Shown: positions 12,208 through 23,288, numbered from the stretch's first letter. The stretch is DNA of 64,000 bases from Macrobrachium rosenbergii (GCF_040412425.1 NC_089789.1:37261106-37325105), one strand, 5' to 3'. Program-made: numbers and translations. Notes: generated by a model not told the origin, from the letters alone.

Positions 12208-12227
12208 GCCATCTTGGTTGTAATTGG
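12208..12227 (-). promoter_or_regulatory. CCAAT box and YY1-type motif, minus strand
   Basis: Read on the minus strand, CCAAT (12227-12223) is followed by CCAAGATGGC (12217-12208). The AAGATGGC core is the YY1 element often found just downstream of transcription starts. It lies 92 bases before the candidate ATG at 12116 and points the same way. Confidence 0.5.
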
Positions 12228-12943
12228 CTGTTCTTTTCGCCTCCCCGTTCACCTGTCATCTGGGAAGACTCCGATTCGGTCTTTATCAAGATCCAAGAAA
12301 TGTAATGTCTTCTGAAGAAATTAAGCGCTCAAGGTGTCATATATTCCTTCAGATAATTACAGCATAATTTAAATGTTACTATAAAGAAGACTTTTAGAAG
12401 AATTATACCTTGAAAACGGAAATAAACCCGTCATTCGCAAATATCAATACTCGTGGTATTTTCGCTCGAATCGTTCGCGATATCAATTCAGGTGCAAATT
12501 CTGAATATTTCAAGCGATGTCTTAGCGTCTATAAATACCGACTCGTCTTAGATCTCTTACAAGATTCGAAATAATTCGGAGCAAAACAGAAGGAATCGGA
12601 GTGTTCTGGGCACCTGGCGAACTGCATACCACACATTCTGGGGGCGGAGGGGCGGTCAGTGGAACACCCGGTGAGACACACAAAAGCCCAGCCTGCTCCT
12701 CCACACACCGCACAACTACAGACAATTTTCCACATACAATGGTTTCTTTCCCGTTGTATTTTAGATGTTTTGGGGACGCTGTGCCCGTCGCACCGGCCCT
12801 CGGAGGCGAGGACCTCGGGCATCGCGCCGAAAGAGAGAGACATCCCCGTGAAATTCCTTCAAACCCGCTTTTCCACCTCTTTTGGAAGGGAAGGAGTCGA
12901 AAGCTATTTCAATAAATATCTCGGGGGTTCTTTATGATGCCCC

Positions 12944-12945
<2 letters not shown>
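12228..12945. other. GC-richer intergenic stretch, no gene assigned
   Basis: 12590-12850 is clearly GC-richer than its surroundings and opens frames of 92-104 codons in several phases on both strands, as GC-rich DNA does. No domain, splice pattern or start context supports one of them. It may be regulatory sequence upstream of the minus-strand candidate promoter. Confidence 0.35.

Positions 12946-13010
<65 letters not shown>
12946..13010 (+). repeat. (GA)n microsatellite
   Basis: About 32 GA units. Forms an inverted pair with the (CT)n tract about 145 bases downstream. Confidence 0.97.
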
Positions 13011-13014
<4 letters not shown>

Positions 13015-13152
13015 CACGATGCTCTTAGAAACAAGCGGTCAGACAAGATATAATTTTTTTTTTTTTTTTCGAGAAACGTCTGTGGGCCTATTATCACCGG
13101 AGCTCTTCTCCGTGGGAAACCTCACAGTCAATCGATATCAAAATATAAAAAT

Positions 13153-13168
13153 GATTATTTCACACCAC

Positions 13169-13217
<49 letters not shown>
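13153..13217 (+). repeat. (CT)n microsatellite
   Basis: About 32 CT units, the reverse complement of the preceding (GA)n tract and nearly the same length. Confidence 0.97.
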
Positions 13218-13219
<2 letters not shown>

Positions 13220-13652
13220 GGTCGGGCCGTGTCACCACGCTCCCTTTTTCCTCCGCCGACGAATTTCGTAGAAATAAAACATGTAGGTGCCGAGATGACA
13301 CAGCCTCCCCGTCACTTGCTTTTTCCATTCATTGCCGGAGCGGGCTTCGCCATTCTTCACTCGAGACAGTTTTAGATATAGAGGTCGCACGGGGTAAACA
13401 GGCAAGCGTGTGTTTGGTTATTTTTTTTACGTAAAAGTATTTGGTTATAAACAAATGTGATACTCCTGTACGTTGATCCAGTTAGAACATGCGCACATTC
13501 ATACACATTTGTGTTTAATTTGGCTCAAATGGATGTAGCTTAAATCATTTACATCACACGAAGGACGTTTATATCGAGAAATACCTAATGAAAATTGAAG
13601 AAACATATATACATCGATTAAACATTCGTTGTCTATGCGTATAGCATACATA

Positions 13653-13782
13653 ATATGTAAGCAAACACGGGCACATGTATAGATGTATGTACGTATGTAT
13701 GTATGTATGTACATGTGTATATACATATATACATGTGTCCGTGTTTGCTTACATATAACACGGGCACATGTATGTATGTATG

Positions 13783-13811
<29 letters not shown>
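13653..13811 (+). repeat. Inverted repeat flanking an (ATGT)n microsatellite
   Basis: Left arm 13653-13678 (ATATGTAAGCAAACACGG + GCACATGT) pairs with right arm 13731-13756 with one mismatch in 26. The ~52-base loop is ATGT-rich. A third partial copy of the left arm (ACACGGGCACATGT) follows and leads into a perfect (ATGT)n run to 13811. Confidence 0.9.
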
Positions 13812-13815
<4 letters not shown>

Positions 13816-14000
13816 TCTGAGTTACTCATACAATTGAAGGAGGATCGTTCATATAAACTTGAACTTATGAATTCCGCCTAATAATGTATATGCATGTATA
13901 ATTTTGTGTGTATTATGTATAAAGAAAAACTGACAAACAGTGAAATGACAATGGTCAACGAAGAAATCAGACCGCCGGGATTCCTCTATTAACCTACCCA

Positions 14001-14003
<3 letters not shown>

Positions 14004-14072
<69 letters not shown>
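14004..14072 (+). repeat. (GA)n microsatellite
   Basis: About 34 perfect GA units. Confidence 0.97.
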
Positions 14073-14073
<1 letters not shown>

Positions 14074-14788
14074 CCTACACCGAATCTAGACGGCAAGTCC
14101 CCTCAACAACGTCTACGTAAAAACATTTACGACAATATGTTCAGTGAGAGGGAAATTAGATTTCAAACCTATTTACACCATTAGACATCGCTTGTGTGTG
14201 AATGTTTTTTTTTTTATGGTAAGTTTGCAAAAACACACTCCGCCAGATACAGTGAACCGGACATCAAACTCTAAAATAAAGCGAAATGTGTATACAGTAC
14301 ATTCATATTTTTACGGTAGTCTACGGGTAATACACTCCATATATACATTCGCCGTCATCCAGCTTGGGATCAGCCACTCTCCCTCCCGAGTGTGAATTTA
14401 CCTTAGCAGAGCTTCAGGACGGTACGTAGCATCGATAGAGTCGGGATTCAGTCCCGACCCTCCGTTATATTACCACATTTGCTTACGGCATAGGCACACA
14501 AGTCTATATATAATTCAAACCAGTGCACGTCCCTGCACACTGTTCAACTCGTAATAATAATAGTTCTTTCGCTACCAAAAATAACCAATTCGTGGAAACA
14601 AAAAATGACAAAATGATGAAAATAAATTCCAAAGCTCACCAAACAACCTCAGGAATTCGTGTTTCCATAACTCAGATTCACAGCTTAGGCTGTCGTGAAG
14701 AATCTCTGTGACGTGGAGAATGAGCCTGAGACAAAGAGATGAGACATTAGTTACAAAATTACAGATATGGACAACTTAACACTTACAC

Positions 14789-14790
<2 letters not shown>
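14073..14790. other. No gene seen
   Basis: Unique AT-rich sequence. Open frames of 62-83 codons (14144-14395, 14523-14711) show no domain and no splice context. Confidence 0.45.

Positions 14791-14852
<62 letters not shown>
14791..14852 (+). repeat. (TA)n microsatellite
   Basis: About 31 TA units ending exactly at the left arm of the palindromic element. Confidence 0.96.
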
Positions 14853-14855
<3 letters not shown>

Positions 14856-15150
14856 CAAGAAGCTACAAATGTTTAATATCCAATTCACGCTACTTCGGGA
14901 ATATCCCCGATGGGGAATTATCACCGAAGGGGAATTTATAAGTGATAAGTGGATCGGTACTGCCGGGTCTGTGGCTCAGTGGGTAGACCGTCGACTGGAG
15001 TCGTTGGAATGTACTGTGTCAAGGGATCGAGACCCAGAAGTACCGATCCATTTATCACTTATAAATTCCACTTCGGTGATAATTTCCCATCGGGGATATT
15101 CCTGAAGTAGCGTGAATTAGATATTAAACGACAGTTGTAGCTTCATGATT
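14853..15150. mobile_element. Foldback element: ~108-bp inverted arms around a tRNA-like centre
   Basis: Left arm 14853-14960 and right arm 15040-15150 are reverse complements with few mismatches (both contain AATTCACGCTACTTC, GGGGAATTATCACCG-type and GTGATAAGTGGATCGGTAC segments). The 79-base centre (14961-15039) carries RNA polymerase III-like boxes: TGGCTCAGTGGG (A box, 14972-14983) and GGATCGAGACCC (B-box-like, 15024-15035), with a 6-bp stem GGGTCT/AGACCC closing it. It has no ORF. Palindromic repeats with tRNA-like centres occur in decapod genomes to my knowledge. It abuts a (TA)n tract on the left. Confidence 0.85.
14965..15035 (+). other. tRNA-like sequence (not a functional tRNA call)
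   Basis: 71 bases opening GGGTCTGTGGCTCAGTGGGT and closing GGATCGAGACCC. The A-box match is good; the T-arm is short (GGG/CCC) and overlaps the closing stem, and no standard cloverleaf with an anticodon loop starting at U33 can be drawn cleanly. Most likely a tRNA-derived relic at the centre of the foldback element. Confidence 0.55.
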
Positions 15151-15329
15151 GTATATAAATCACGGTGTGATAAAAATTTCATATATATAAATTATATATA
15201 TATATATATATATATGTGTGTGAAAACTCATTCACATATACATATAAACAAATGTATATGTATTGTGCATGTGCATACATGACTATGGAAAAAATTAAAA
15301 GCATTTATACATTTATGCGCTCTATTTTC

Positions 15330-15338
15330 GGGCACACA

Positions 15339-15374
<36 letters not shown>

Positions 15375-15375
15375 T

Positions 15376-15447
<72 letters not shown>
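15330..15447 (+). repeat. (CATA)n then (TA)n microsatellite
   Basis: CATA units about 15337-15365, then a (TA) run with a GTTTA interruption to about 15447. A shorter (TA)n lies at 15197-15214. Confidence 0.95.
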
Positions 15448-15451
<4 letters not shown>

Positions 15452-16149
15452 ACATATGTATATAATCAAAAGTATATATATAAAAATCTACGGCAAAATC
15501 TATATAACTTTTCTTGATAATAATTTTCACATTTTTCTCCAATGACCCATTTTCTTGGAATGCAGACCCAAGGATATTATGCTGACAGGTTTGTTTGTTA
15601 TGAATACAATATACAAATAAAAATTTTTTCTCTCTCTTTCATACCTCTTCTTAAAACGCATAACTTTTACCAGTCTCTTGCCACGTACTACTTCCCTTTC
15701 AAATTCAGATATCAGATCTTAAATTCCTTAAGTTATTTCAAATTCTTTCGAGTGCTTACAAAAAACATTCGGTGACAAAAAAAACTTTTTCATTTTCTAT
15801 TTCAGAACACATACTTTCAGTGAACAGTACTCCTAAATATTTGTGAACTTCTCGATAATAAATCTAGGATATATTAGTGTCGTCAGGATTCTAAATATGA
15901 ACCAACCCTAAAAAAGAAGAGTTTAAGCCACAGACGCCCCCCTCTCAGAACTCTAGAATTTTCTCCTATCTTCCGAGTTCTCCTGATCGTATCACCTGCG
16001 ATCTCCCTCGCTTCCTGCTAGCCTAGAATAGATAAGAGCACCTGATCTGTTACCATAAAAAATGTCTAGTCATATTTACCAGCAAATGTGAAATGAAATT
16101 ATAAGTCACGTCCAGAAAAAAAGCTTTGATCTGGAACTTTTTTTAGGGG
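15448..16149. other. No feature seen
   Basis: AT-rich unique sequence; the 77-codon frame 15542-15775 has no domain. Confidence 0.45.
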
Positions 16150-16610
16150 TCAGACGGCCAATGGAACTGCAACCAGATACCCCTATATATCCCAAGCCCA
16201 ATGAAAACAAGAATAAAAAAGTAAAAAATGCGCCGAAGTTTCTTCGGCGCAGTCGAGTTTGCTGTACAGCGTATAATACCATATGAAACTCTCAACCACG
16301 GCCCATGAAACTCTCAGCCGCGGCCCATGACACTTTTAGCCACGGCCCGGTGGTGGCATGTGTTGCTGGCACCTATCGCGTCGCCAGACGCACGATCATG
16401 GCTAACTTTAACCTTAAATAAAATAAAAACTGCTGAGAATAGAGGGGTGCAATTTGGTATGTTTGATGACTGGATGGTGGATGATCAACATACCATTTTG
16501 CAGCCCTCTAGCCTCAGAAGTTTTTAAGATCAGAGGGCGGACAGAAAAAGTGCGGACGGACAGACAAATAGCCATCGCAATAGTTTTCTATTACAAAAAA
16601 AAAATAAAAC
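16150..16610 (+). repeat. Rep-B interspersed repeat with a perfect hairpin and A-rich 3' end
   Basis: Includes a perfect 10-bp hairpin TGCGCCGAAG-TTT-CTTCGGCGCA (16229-16251), three short direct repeats containing CAACCACGGCCCATGA or close variants (about 16290-16350), a GC-richer block GTTGCTGGCACCTATCGCGT, and an end reading GACGGACAGACAAATAGCC + ATCGCAATAG followed by an A run. This resembles a SINE-like dispersed repeat seen in decapods, from memory. Two short open frames within it are not genes. Confidence 0.6.
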
Positions 16611-17400
16611 TAAAAAGAGGGTCAGAAAGAAACAATGATTCTCTACCTCGAAGAAAGCGCGAGACCTACCACTGAGAGTTTAATCTGAAAAATAATTCTT
16701 ACACGAGGCAAACTTAACTATTAACCTAGATTCAAGAAAGTTTCAGTAGCTAGATTCCAAAACGAAATTCACGGTATTTTGTTTTAATTACCGACAGAAA
16801 TTTTCCTTGTGGATTTGGTGACGTCCACAATTTTCCTCTGAATAAGCATTCACACGCTAGAAAAGACCGTAAAGGACTGGATTTAAAATGGATAAACTTC
16901 CTACTATCAAAGGATAATTACTCATGATTCTAATTCCAGGTTATCTCTGTTGCAAGAAACTTCTTTTTCAAAGGGGCTTCGTACATTTATGCTCAGGGGA
17001 TAAAACTATTTCAAACGACGTACTGCCTTAACTTGTTCCATAACTTCCATCGCTTAAATCAAGGTCCTGAAAACACACGATGGACCTTGATGTAAAACAG
17101 TGTATCTTTCTGCCGTGACCTTGTCACAGTCATACCGGTATGGAATGCGACAGGACCTTTTTTTCTTACTGGGGAGAGGGGTGGGGGTTTTAGGATTCGG
17201 GTGGGGTGAGAGGGAGTGGGTAAGCGTTGTAACTTCTTTTTCCAGACCTCTACGACAGTGCTCTTACTGGAAAATCAGGATTGGCTGAACAGACTTGTCA
17301 TGCTTTCGCACAACCGATCAGCCGTTTGCAATGAAGTCTCTTTGTTCATTATTATTATTATTATTCCTAAGGCCATATTCTCCCTGGGGCGAGGGGATCC
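16611..17400. other. No gene seen
   Basis: Unique sequence with a G-rich stretch GGGGAGAGGGGTGGGGG near 17172 and (TTA) at 17350-17365. Open frames here are short and unsupported. Confidence 0.4.
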
Positions 17401-17409
17401 CACACAGAT

Positions 17410-17431
17410 ATACGTGTGTGTGTGTGTGTGT
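17410..17431 (+). repeat. (GT)n microsatellite
   Basis: Eleven GT units. Confidence 0.93.
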
Positions 17432-17589
17432 GTTTCCAACAACAAGCAGATTCCCGTTTCCGTTAAGAGGTGGCGGCTCCCAAAACGAGAGAAGACAGTG
17501 ATGACTGATACTCGCACTTAAACTGCTGAATCGTGGATGAACTGTGCGGAAAGCTTCCACAATAGACGCTGCTTTGTGTAACTATAACT

Positions 17590-17592
<3 letters not shown>

Positions 17593-17660
<68 letters not shown>
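17593..17660 (+). repeat. (GA)n microsatellite
   Basis: About 34 perfect GA units. Confidence 0.97.
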
Positions 17661-18189
17661 AAAATACAATGTTTCGAAGAGCCCCTGAATTTCTTTTGGC
17701 ATCTCAAGCTGTATAACAAGCCAGTGATACTGACTCACAATCGCGCGAACTCCTGAACAAAATGAATATAATTACCCAAAAAATATCTGAAGAGATAAAA
17801 AAAAAAAAAGGAACTACGAGAATACTGACGTAGTCAGATACAAACGAGAGTTGCATCTAATAAATAAACAAATAACTAAATAAGCAACAGAAGCCGAGAG
17901 CGGATTAAGACACCAATCAAGCTAATCTTATAATAACTGTCCCGGACGGGAACCGTCGCAGCAGTAGATAGGAAGTTTGGACCTTGATAAGTACTGCCTC
18001 ACGTACCAAATGACCTCCTAGGGTCACGAAGCAAGCAAAGAGTAAACGAGACGTGATCATTACCCGTTCTCATCCGGGTATCGATTTAAGCAGGTCCTCA
18101 TGTCTTGCATTTCATATTATAATCGTTTGCGTCATCCGCATATCTTCATTACGGGCTGGGAAAGATTCGCTCTTCGTTCTGAGTCAGTA
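17661..18189. other. No feature seen
   Basis: Unique AT-rich sequence between a (GA)n tract and the 30-bp minisatellite. Confidence 0.5.
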
Positions 18190-18814
18190 GTTCCGAAAAA
18201 TAACTCTCGTATTGAAATCCCGAAAAAAAAACTCGCTTATTGAGTCAGTAATTCAGAAAAAAAAAATTCTTGCATTGAGTCAGCTATTTAAAAAAAAAAA
18301 ACTTTTGTACCGAGTCAGTAATTTCGAAAAAAAACTTGTGTCAGTAATTCCGAAAAAAACTCTCGTATTGAAATTCCAAAAAAAACTCATGTATTGAGTC
18401 AGTAATTCAGAAAAAAAAATCCTGCATTGAGTCAGCTATTAAAAAAAAACTCTTGTATTGAGTCAGTAATTTCGAAAAAACTTTTGAGTCAGTAATAAAA
18501 AAAAAACTTGTAATAATTAAGTAATTTCGAAAAAAAACTCGTATTAAAATAAAAAAAAAACTCATGTATTGAGTCAGTAATTCCGAAAGAAAAACTTGTA
18601 TTGAGTCAGTAATTCCGAAAAGAACTCTCGTATTAAGTGAATAATACCAAAAAAACTCTTGTATTAAGTCAGTAATAAAAAAAACTCTTGTATTGGGTCA
18701 GTAATTCTAAAAAAGAAAAGCTCTTGTACTGAGTCAGTAATTCCGAAGGAATAGTTCTGCATTGAGTCAGTATTCCAGAAAAACTCTTGTATTGAGTCTA
18801 AAATTCGAAATATG

Positions 18815-18886
<72 letters not shown>

Positions 18887-19018
18887 AAAGAGTCAGTAAT
18901 TTCGATAAAAAGAAACTTGTACTGAGTCAGTAATTCTGAAAGAAACTGAAACTGAGTTAGCAATGTCGGAAAAAAAAACTCTTGTACTGAGTCAGTCATT
19001 CAGAGAAAAACTCTTTAA
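18190..19018 (+). repeat. ~30-bp minisatellite with an embedded (TA)n tract
   Basis: About 25 units of CTCGTATTGAGTCAGTAATT + CCGAAAAAAA, varying in A-run length and in loss of the CTCGTATT half. A (TATG)/(TA)n tract (about 18811-18882) interrupts the array, which resumes on the far side in phase. Open frames of 61 and 111 codons here are by-products. Confidence 0.92.
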
Positions 19019-19761
19019 TGAGAGTTTTCTAGTCTCATGACGGTCCTACGCCTGGATTCAGAAAGGAAGGGGTGAAGTCCTTTAAATTCAATAAAAAAAA
19101 CTCTCTCAGCGGTCTGGTGCAAGCAGCCAAGGGGTTATAAACTGTGCCCAAAAGCCAACAAAGTACAGGGTAGGGTAATTGCCAAAAATATCAAAGAAAA
19201 TAATCAAACTCCTTCCGTTTTCAGTTATTTCTGTCCTTACCTATCCCAAATCCGAAACGAGAAGAATGGAAAGGGGGAAAGAGCAAGGAAAACGGAAGAA
19301 GGTCGGAAATTCTAGAGCCTAGCAGCAGAAGGAACAGGAACGAAATTACAGATGTTTAAGCTGTGCAGTAACAACAGACGTATCTAATAGCGATACTCAC
19401 CTCAGTTTTATGTTACTTTCTATGTAGGACTTGTATAAAACTTAGCGTTTCGTTTCTGTCCACAATGAAGGTAACAAACGAGAGGGTCGACCTTAGGAAC
19501 GTTACGTAATGTTCCGATTTCGGATGAAGATGCCTTCATTCTGCCTAGTTATATGAGCGAGTGGTAACTAATATACGGATACGCACTATGCTTAATTATG
19601 TATAGACAATTACATATAATTAAACATTAAAAGAAATTCCACTCTGTTCTAGCTATTAACAAAAGCAGTTCAATTCAAAAGACCAGCCACATGTTACTAA
19701 AGCGAGATTAAAAAAATTATATATCCTCCTAATGCTTATCACGATCTCCTGCAAGTTGTTT
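19019..19761. other. No gene assigned
   Basis: Unique sequence. A consensus minus-strand donor (ACTGAG|GTGAGT) near 19398 has no open frame before it, so at most it could be a non-coding exon. Confidence 0.35.
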
Positions 19762-20072
19762 GGCATGGAATGGAATATGAAATCTAGGCCAAAGGCCAAG
19801 CGCTGGGACCAATGAGGTTCATTGTCCGGAAACGGAAATTGTGAACAAAGAGGTTTTAAAGTTGTAACTGGAGAAAAATGTCGCAGTTGCACTCTGGAAC
19901 GATTGTTAGGAGAGGCTGGAAAGTTAGATAAAATAAAGAGAATACGAACGGAGGTACAGTAAAAGGAATGAAAGGGGTTCCAGCTAGGGGTCGAAGGGAT
20001 GCTGCAAAGAACCTTATATAATGCCTACAGTCCACTGCGTGAGGTGTACGGACGGCATTCCCCTTAACTGGG
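19762..20072 (+). repeat. Rep-A SINE-like element copy
   Basis: Starts ATGGAATGGAATATGAAATC and GGCCAAAGGCCAAGCGCTGG; ends GTGAGGTGTACGGACGGCAT + TCCCC. The 83-codon minus-strand frame 19856-20107 lies across it and is a repeat-derived open frame, not a gene. Confidence 0.88.
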
Positions 20073-20681
20073 CTGAAAGTTGTTCTAATTCTCTGGGTAG
20101 GTTTCAACTTCTTAAAACAGTGTCTAGAATAACTAACAAGATTTTGGTGGAGTCCAGAGCTCTTACAAGAGTGCTAAGAACAGCTCTTAAAATTATGGCG
20201 TAGGCCCAAAATGACCCACCGAGAATTTTTCTCAAATCTGGCGAGCATTCCTCGACATCCCTCCCACTCGGCAATCTACAGAAACAGTTGGTGCTTGAGG
20301 CGAGGACGACGCGAGTAGTGTTCACTTCCTCTAAATGCAAATGAAAGGACACACACGTATACGCAGTTCATTAAACTCGAAGTCTCCCCAGAAGTTACAA
20401 TAAGGCAAAGCACCACCTAAAATCACCCAGCCGTTGGGACACGATCGCAATCGGCACCTTCGAAGTTTTCATTGATATGCGGACGGGCATCTGCAGTAAG
20501 CGGCCCGCGCGGACTCTCTAACGAAGGAGGATGCCTGCTGGACAATGTTGATCAGAAAGGCCCATCGTCGTAGCTCACAAAGACAAGATGATAGGGCCTA
20601 ACCTAACCGATCAGGGGGAGTATCTCCAATAGGAGCCTAAAGCAGAGGTAGACACTGGCTACCCCAAGGCTACCACCTCCT

Positions 20682-20683
<2 letters not shown>

Positions 20684-20754
<71 letters not shown>

Positions 20755-20756
20755 CA
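20684..20756 (+). repeat. (CT)n microsatellite
   Basis: About 36 CT units with one CC interruption. Confidence 0.97.
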
Positions 20757-23282
20757 AGTGCTTGCCCCGAAAAATACAGACGTATGAAGACTCGACCAAG
20801 CATTTTGAAACTCCCTAAACAATAAATAACCACTAAAAAGCTCAAGTTCCTTTAGTATTCTGAGAACTTTTTGACATCTTTCTCTGTGCACTGCTGTTTA
20901 GAGCTTTTGTTCTGAGACGTGCAAGAACACACGTTTTCGTTGGCTTTGCCTGTTGTTTGTTCCATTCTTTTCTCTGGGATGCGATTCCGAGGCTTTCAAA
21001 CCACATATCTATATCTTTTCTGCAATCAGTAACCTCTTTCACTATCCTGCGTCTTGAATGTTAGGTGGAATTTGTTAAAGGAGAATGATAGCGAGTTAGC
21101 TATCAACTATTTCTAATTGTGTAATGTAAGTCTTTAAAATAGTACCTGAAAAGAATTGTAAAGATAAGCGCACAAAATTATTTTATTTCACTTAAACCAG
21201 ATACTTAGAAAAGATATCTTGAAGATCGGTTTAACAAATGCATTACCAGACTTGCGGAACTTGTTAAAAACGCCGATGAATAATTAATTTCATGAGAATG
21301 CAATCCAGTAGTTTCATCTCCGGTGAGGGGGAGCAATACGCTGCTTGAATTCAGATTACCCGACAGTTTGTGTGTGTCAACCGACTATTCGAATTCCAAG
21401 GTAAGTATTCAGATTCTTTCTTCTTTATGCTTTGGGGAAATCTGACTATCTTTCCGTTTAAAAAAAAACATTTCTTTATATAATTCCCTGCCATTGTGGG
21501 AATCATAAGGGGTATCAGTTGTATCACATTTACAAAAAACATGGGAAACTAGCAAAACCTAGGCCCATTAATTCCAATTAAACGGAAAATCCTTCAAAAG
21601 TGCATCAAAACACTCATGAAAATACTTTTATATCTGACATTATAAGAATATACACTGGCCTAAAATTACGGACATTTTCTCGTCTTGATACAGGATGTTA
21701 AGACAATTAATCGGCTCCTAACCCCAAATTTAGACCTAACTTGACATTAACAAAACCTAGCCTAACCTGACAGTCACGAACCTAGCCTATTGTGGCAAGA
21801 CAGAGTTTGCCACCTCCAATGCTGACAAAACCTCGTTCTGAAAAGATTTGGCAAACGGTTAAAAAATATACTGTAGAAGTCACAAGACGAGGAATAAAAA
21901 GGCTGAAGATAAAATGCAGGACGCAGGGGGGTTAATGTTAAAAGCTAAATGTATAACGTAGAAAAGAAAGGACAGAAAGGGAAACATAAGGGTTAACAAC
22001 GGCACAAGGCCGAGGGAAAATGTAAAATAGAAAACTCTGGTTAAAGGCAAATATCAATAGAAAAATAGCAAACATATGAATAGTCAGATGGCAAAGTGTG
22101 AAAGGTAGATAAAGGTAGGATATAAAACAACAGACGACAAATAGTAAAAGGGAAATGGGGAGAGGTAAAAAGGCAGAACACAAAAGGAATGCAAACAGCA
22201 CAAGGAAAAAGGCAAAAGGGAGGCAGACTGCCACGCATAAGGGAAAAGTGTAAAACGAAGGGAAAAGGCAAAAGTAAAGGATAAAAGACGAAAATTCTGA
22301 AGGAAAAGGTATACAGTAAAAGGCAGAAGCAAAATTATAAATAGGCCTAATACGAAAATGTAAGCGGCTAAACTTAACCGTCAGAATGGAAAGTAGTCGA
22401 AATTCATTAAAATGAAAAGGCATAAATTCTGTTAGAAAAACGCCTCGTTTCAGATTGCGCTTCAATTAAGAATCATTCAGGACAGTTAATACTTTTGTAA
22501 GTATTTTAATTTGGCGATTATAAACCATTAACAGATTTCGAAAGGCAACAAAGCAAATAAATTTCCGCAGTGTTCTTTATTATTCGTACAAGTGTGTGCG
22601 TAATCGTCCGCTAAAATTAGGAAAGGTTAAGCTGTCCTGTCCTATCTTGACCTAAAGTAGTTGGTTCTGATTATGTTGGTCTTATGCCAGCACAATCCCT
22701 TGCACTGATCAGCCATTAAGTATGATATCAAGTTACAGGGAATAAGAAATCTGGTGTAGACATCCTGGCATATATTCACCAAAACAAAGACCTTGCCCGG
22801 CCTAACCTGAAGTTAATGGCCGATCTACAATTATAATGATCATAATAGGCCTAAGTAAATTCATTCTTAGTCAACAATACAGCTCACCATATTCAGTGCT
22901 TCTTTATATTTACGTCTCTATACCCTTGGATCGTGGAAGTCACCGTAACACAAATTAACTGATTAAAACTCTTTTAAGATAATCTCTCCATACAAAGGTT
23001 AAAAATGATGGGCTTAAGTCATGGTAGTGACGAGCTCTCAGTTGGTTGGCGAGACCTAAGTCCACACCAGGCCTTTTGTACCTTTAGCATTTCACCTCTG
23101 CTTTGGGAGAGACCCTGCTCTGACATGTGACCAGGCTAATCTAATCAACTAACCAACCGGTAATGCTGAAAGAATAATATGTAGGCCTAATAGCCTTAGC
23201 CTGTGATAGCCTGTGATAGTGTAACAGTACTTATTCCGAGCAATGTCGATAACAATAGATATAGAGGGAGAGATTGGATAGT
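20757..23282. other. Intergenic; purine-rich segment and TAGGCC motifs
   Basis: 21890-22440 is strongly purine-rich on the plus strand (AAAGGCAAA, GGGAAAAGG motifs), which opens minus-strand frames of 76-175 codons made of Phe/Leu/Ser/Pro; these are not genes. Several TAGGCCTA-like words occur (about 22344, 22844, 23181). A donor-like CCAAG|GTAAGT at about 21395-21405 has no coding support. Confidence 0.45.
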
Positions 23283-23288
23283 CACGTG
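23283..23288 (+). promoter_or_regulatory. E-box CACGTG upstream of THAP-like exon
   Basis: Palindromic CACGTG 38 bases before the candidate ATG, in a locally GC-richer stretch that includes GGGCGCCATT. It would suit a proximal promoter bound by bHLH-ZIP factors. A single hexamer is weak evidence. Confidence 0.3.

Noticed and set aside
12529..12937. Several 67-104 codon ORFs on both strands
   Set aside because: Opened by a GC-rich stretch; mutually exclusive frames with no domain or splice support.
14965..15035. Functional tRNA gene
   Set aside because: No clean cloverleaf or anticodon loop, short T-arm, and it sits at the centre of a palindromic repeat.
19856..20107. 83-codon minus-strand ORF that recurs near 39.5 kb
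   Set aside because: Lies in and beside a Rep-A copy; the same artefactual frame appears in other copies.
20597..20608. CCTAACCTAACC resembling the arthropod TTAGG telomere repeat
   Set aside because: Only about two units; far too short to be telomeric or interstitial telomere sequence.
21396..21405. Strong plus-strand donor (CCAAG|GTAAGT)
   Set aside because: The preceding sequence has no supported open frame or acceptor; at most a non-coding exon.
21938..22465. 175-codon minus-strand ORF
   Set aside because: Explained by purine-rich strand bias; three overlapping frames are open together and no domain is seen.
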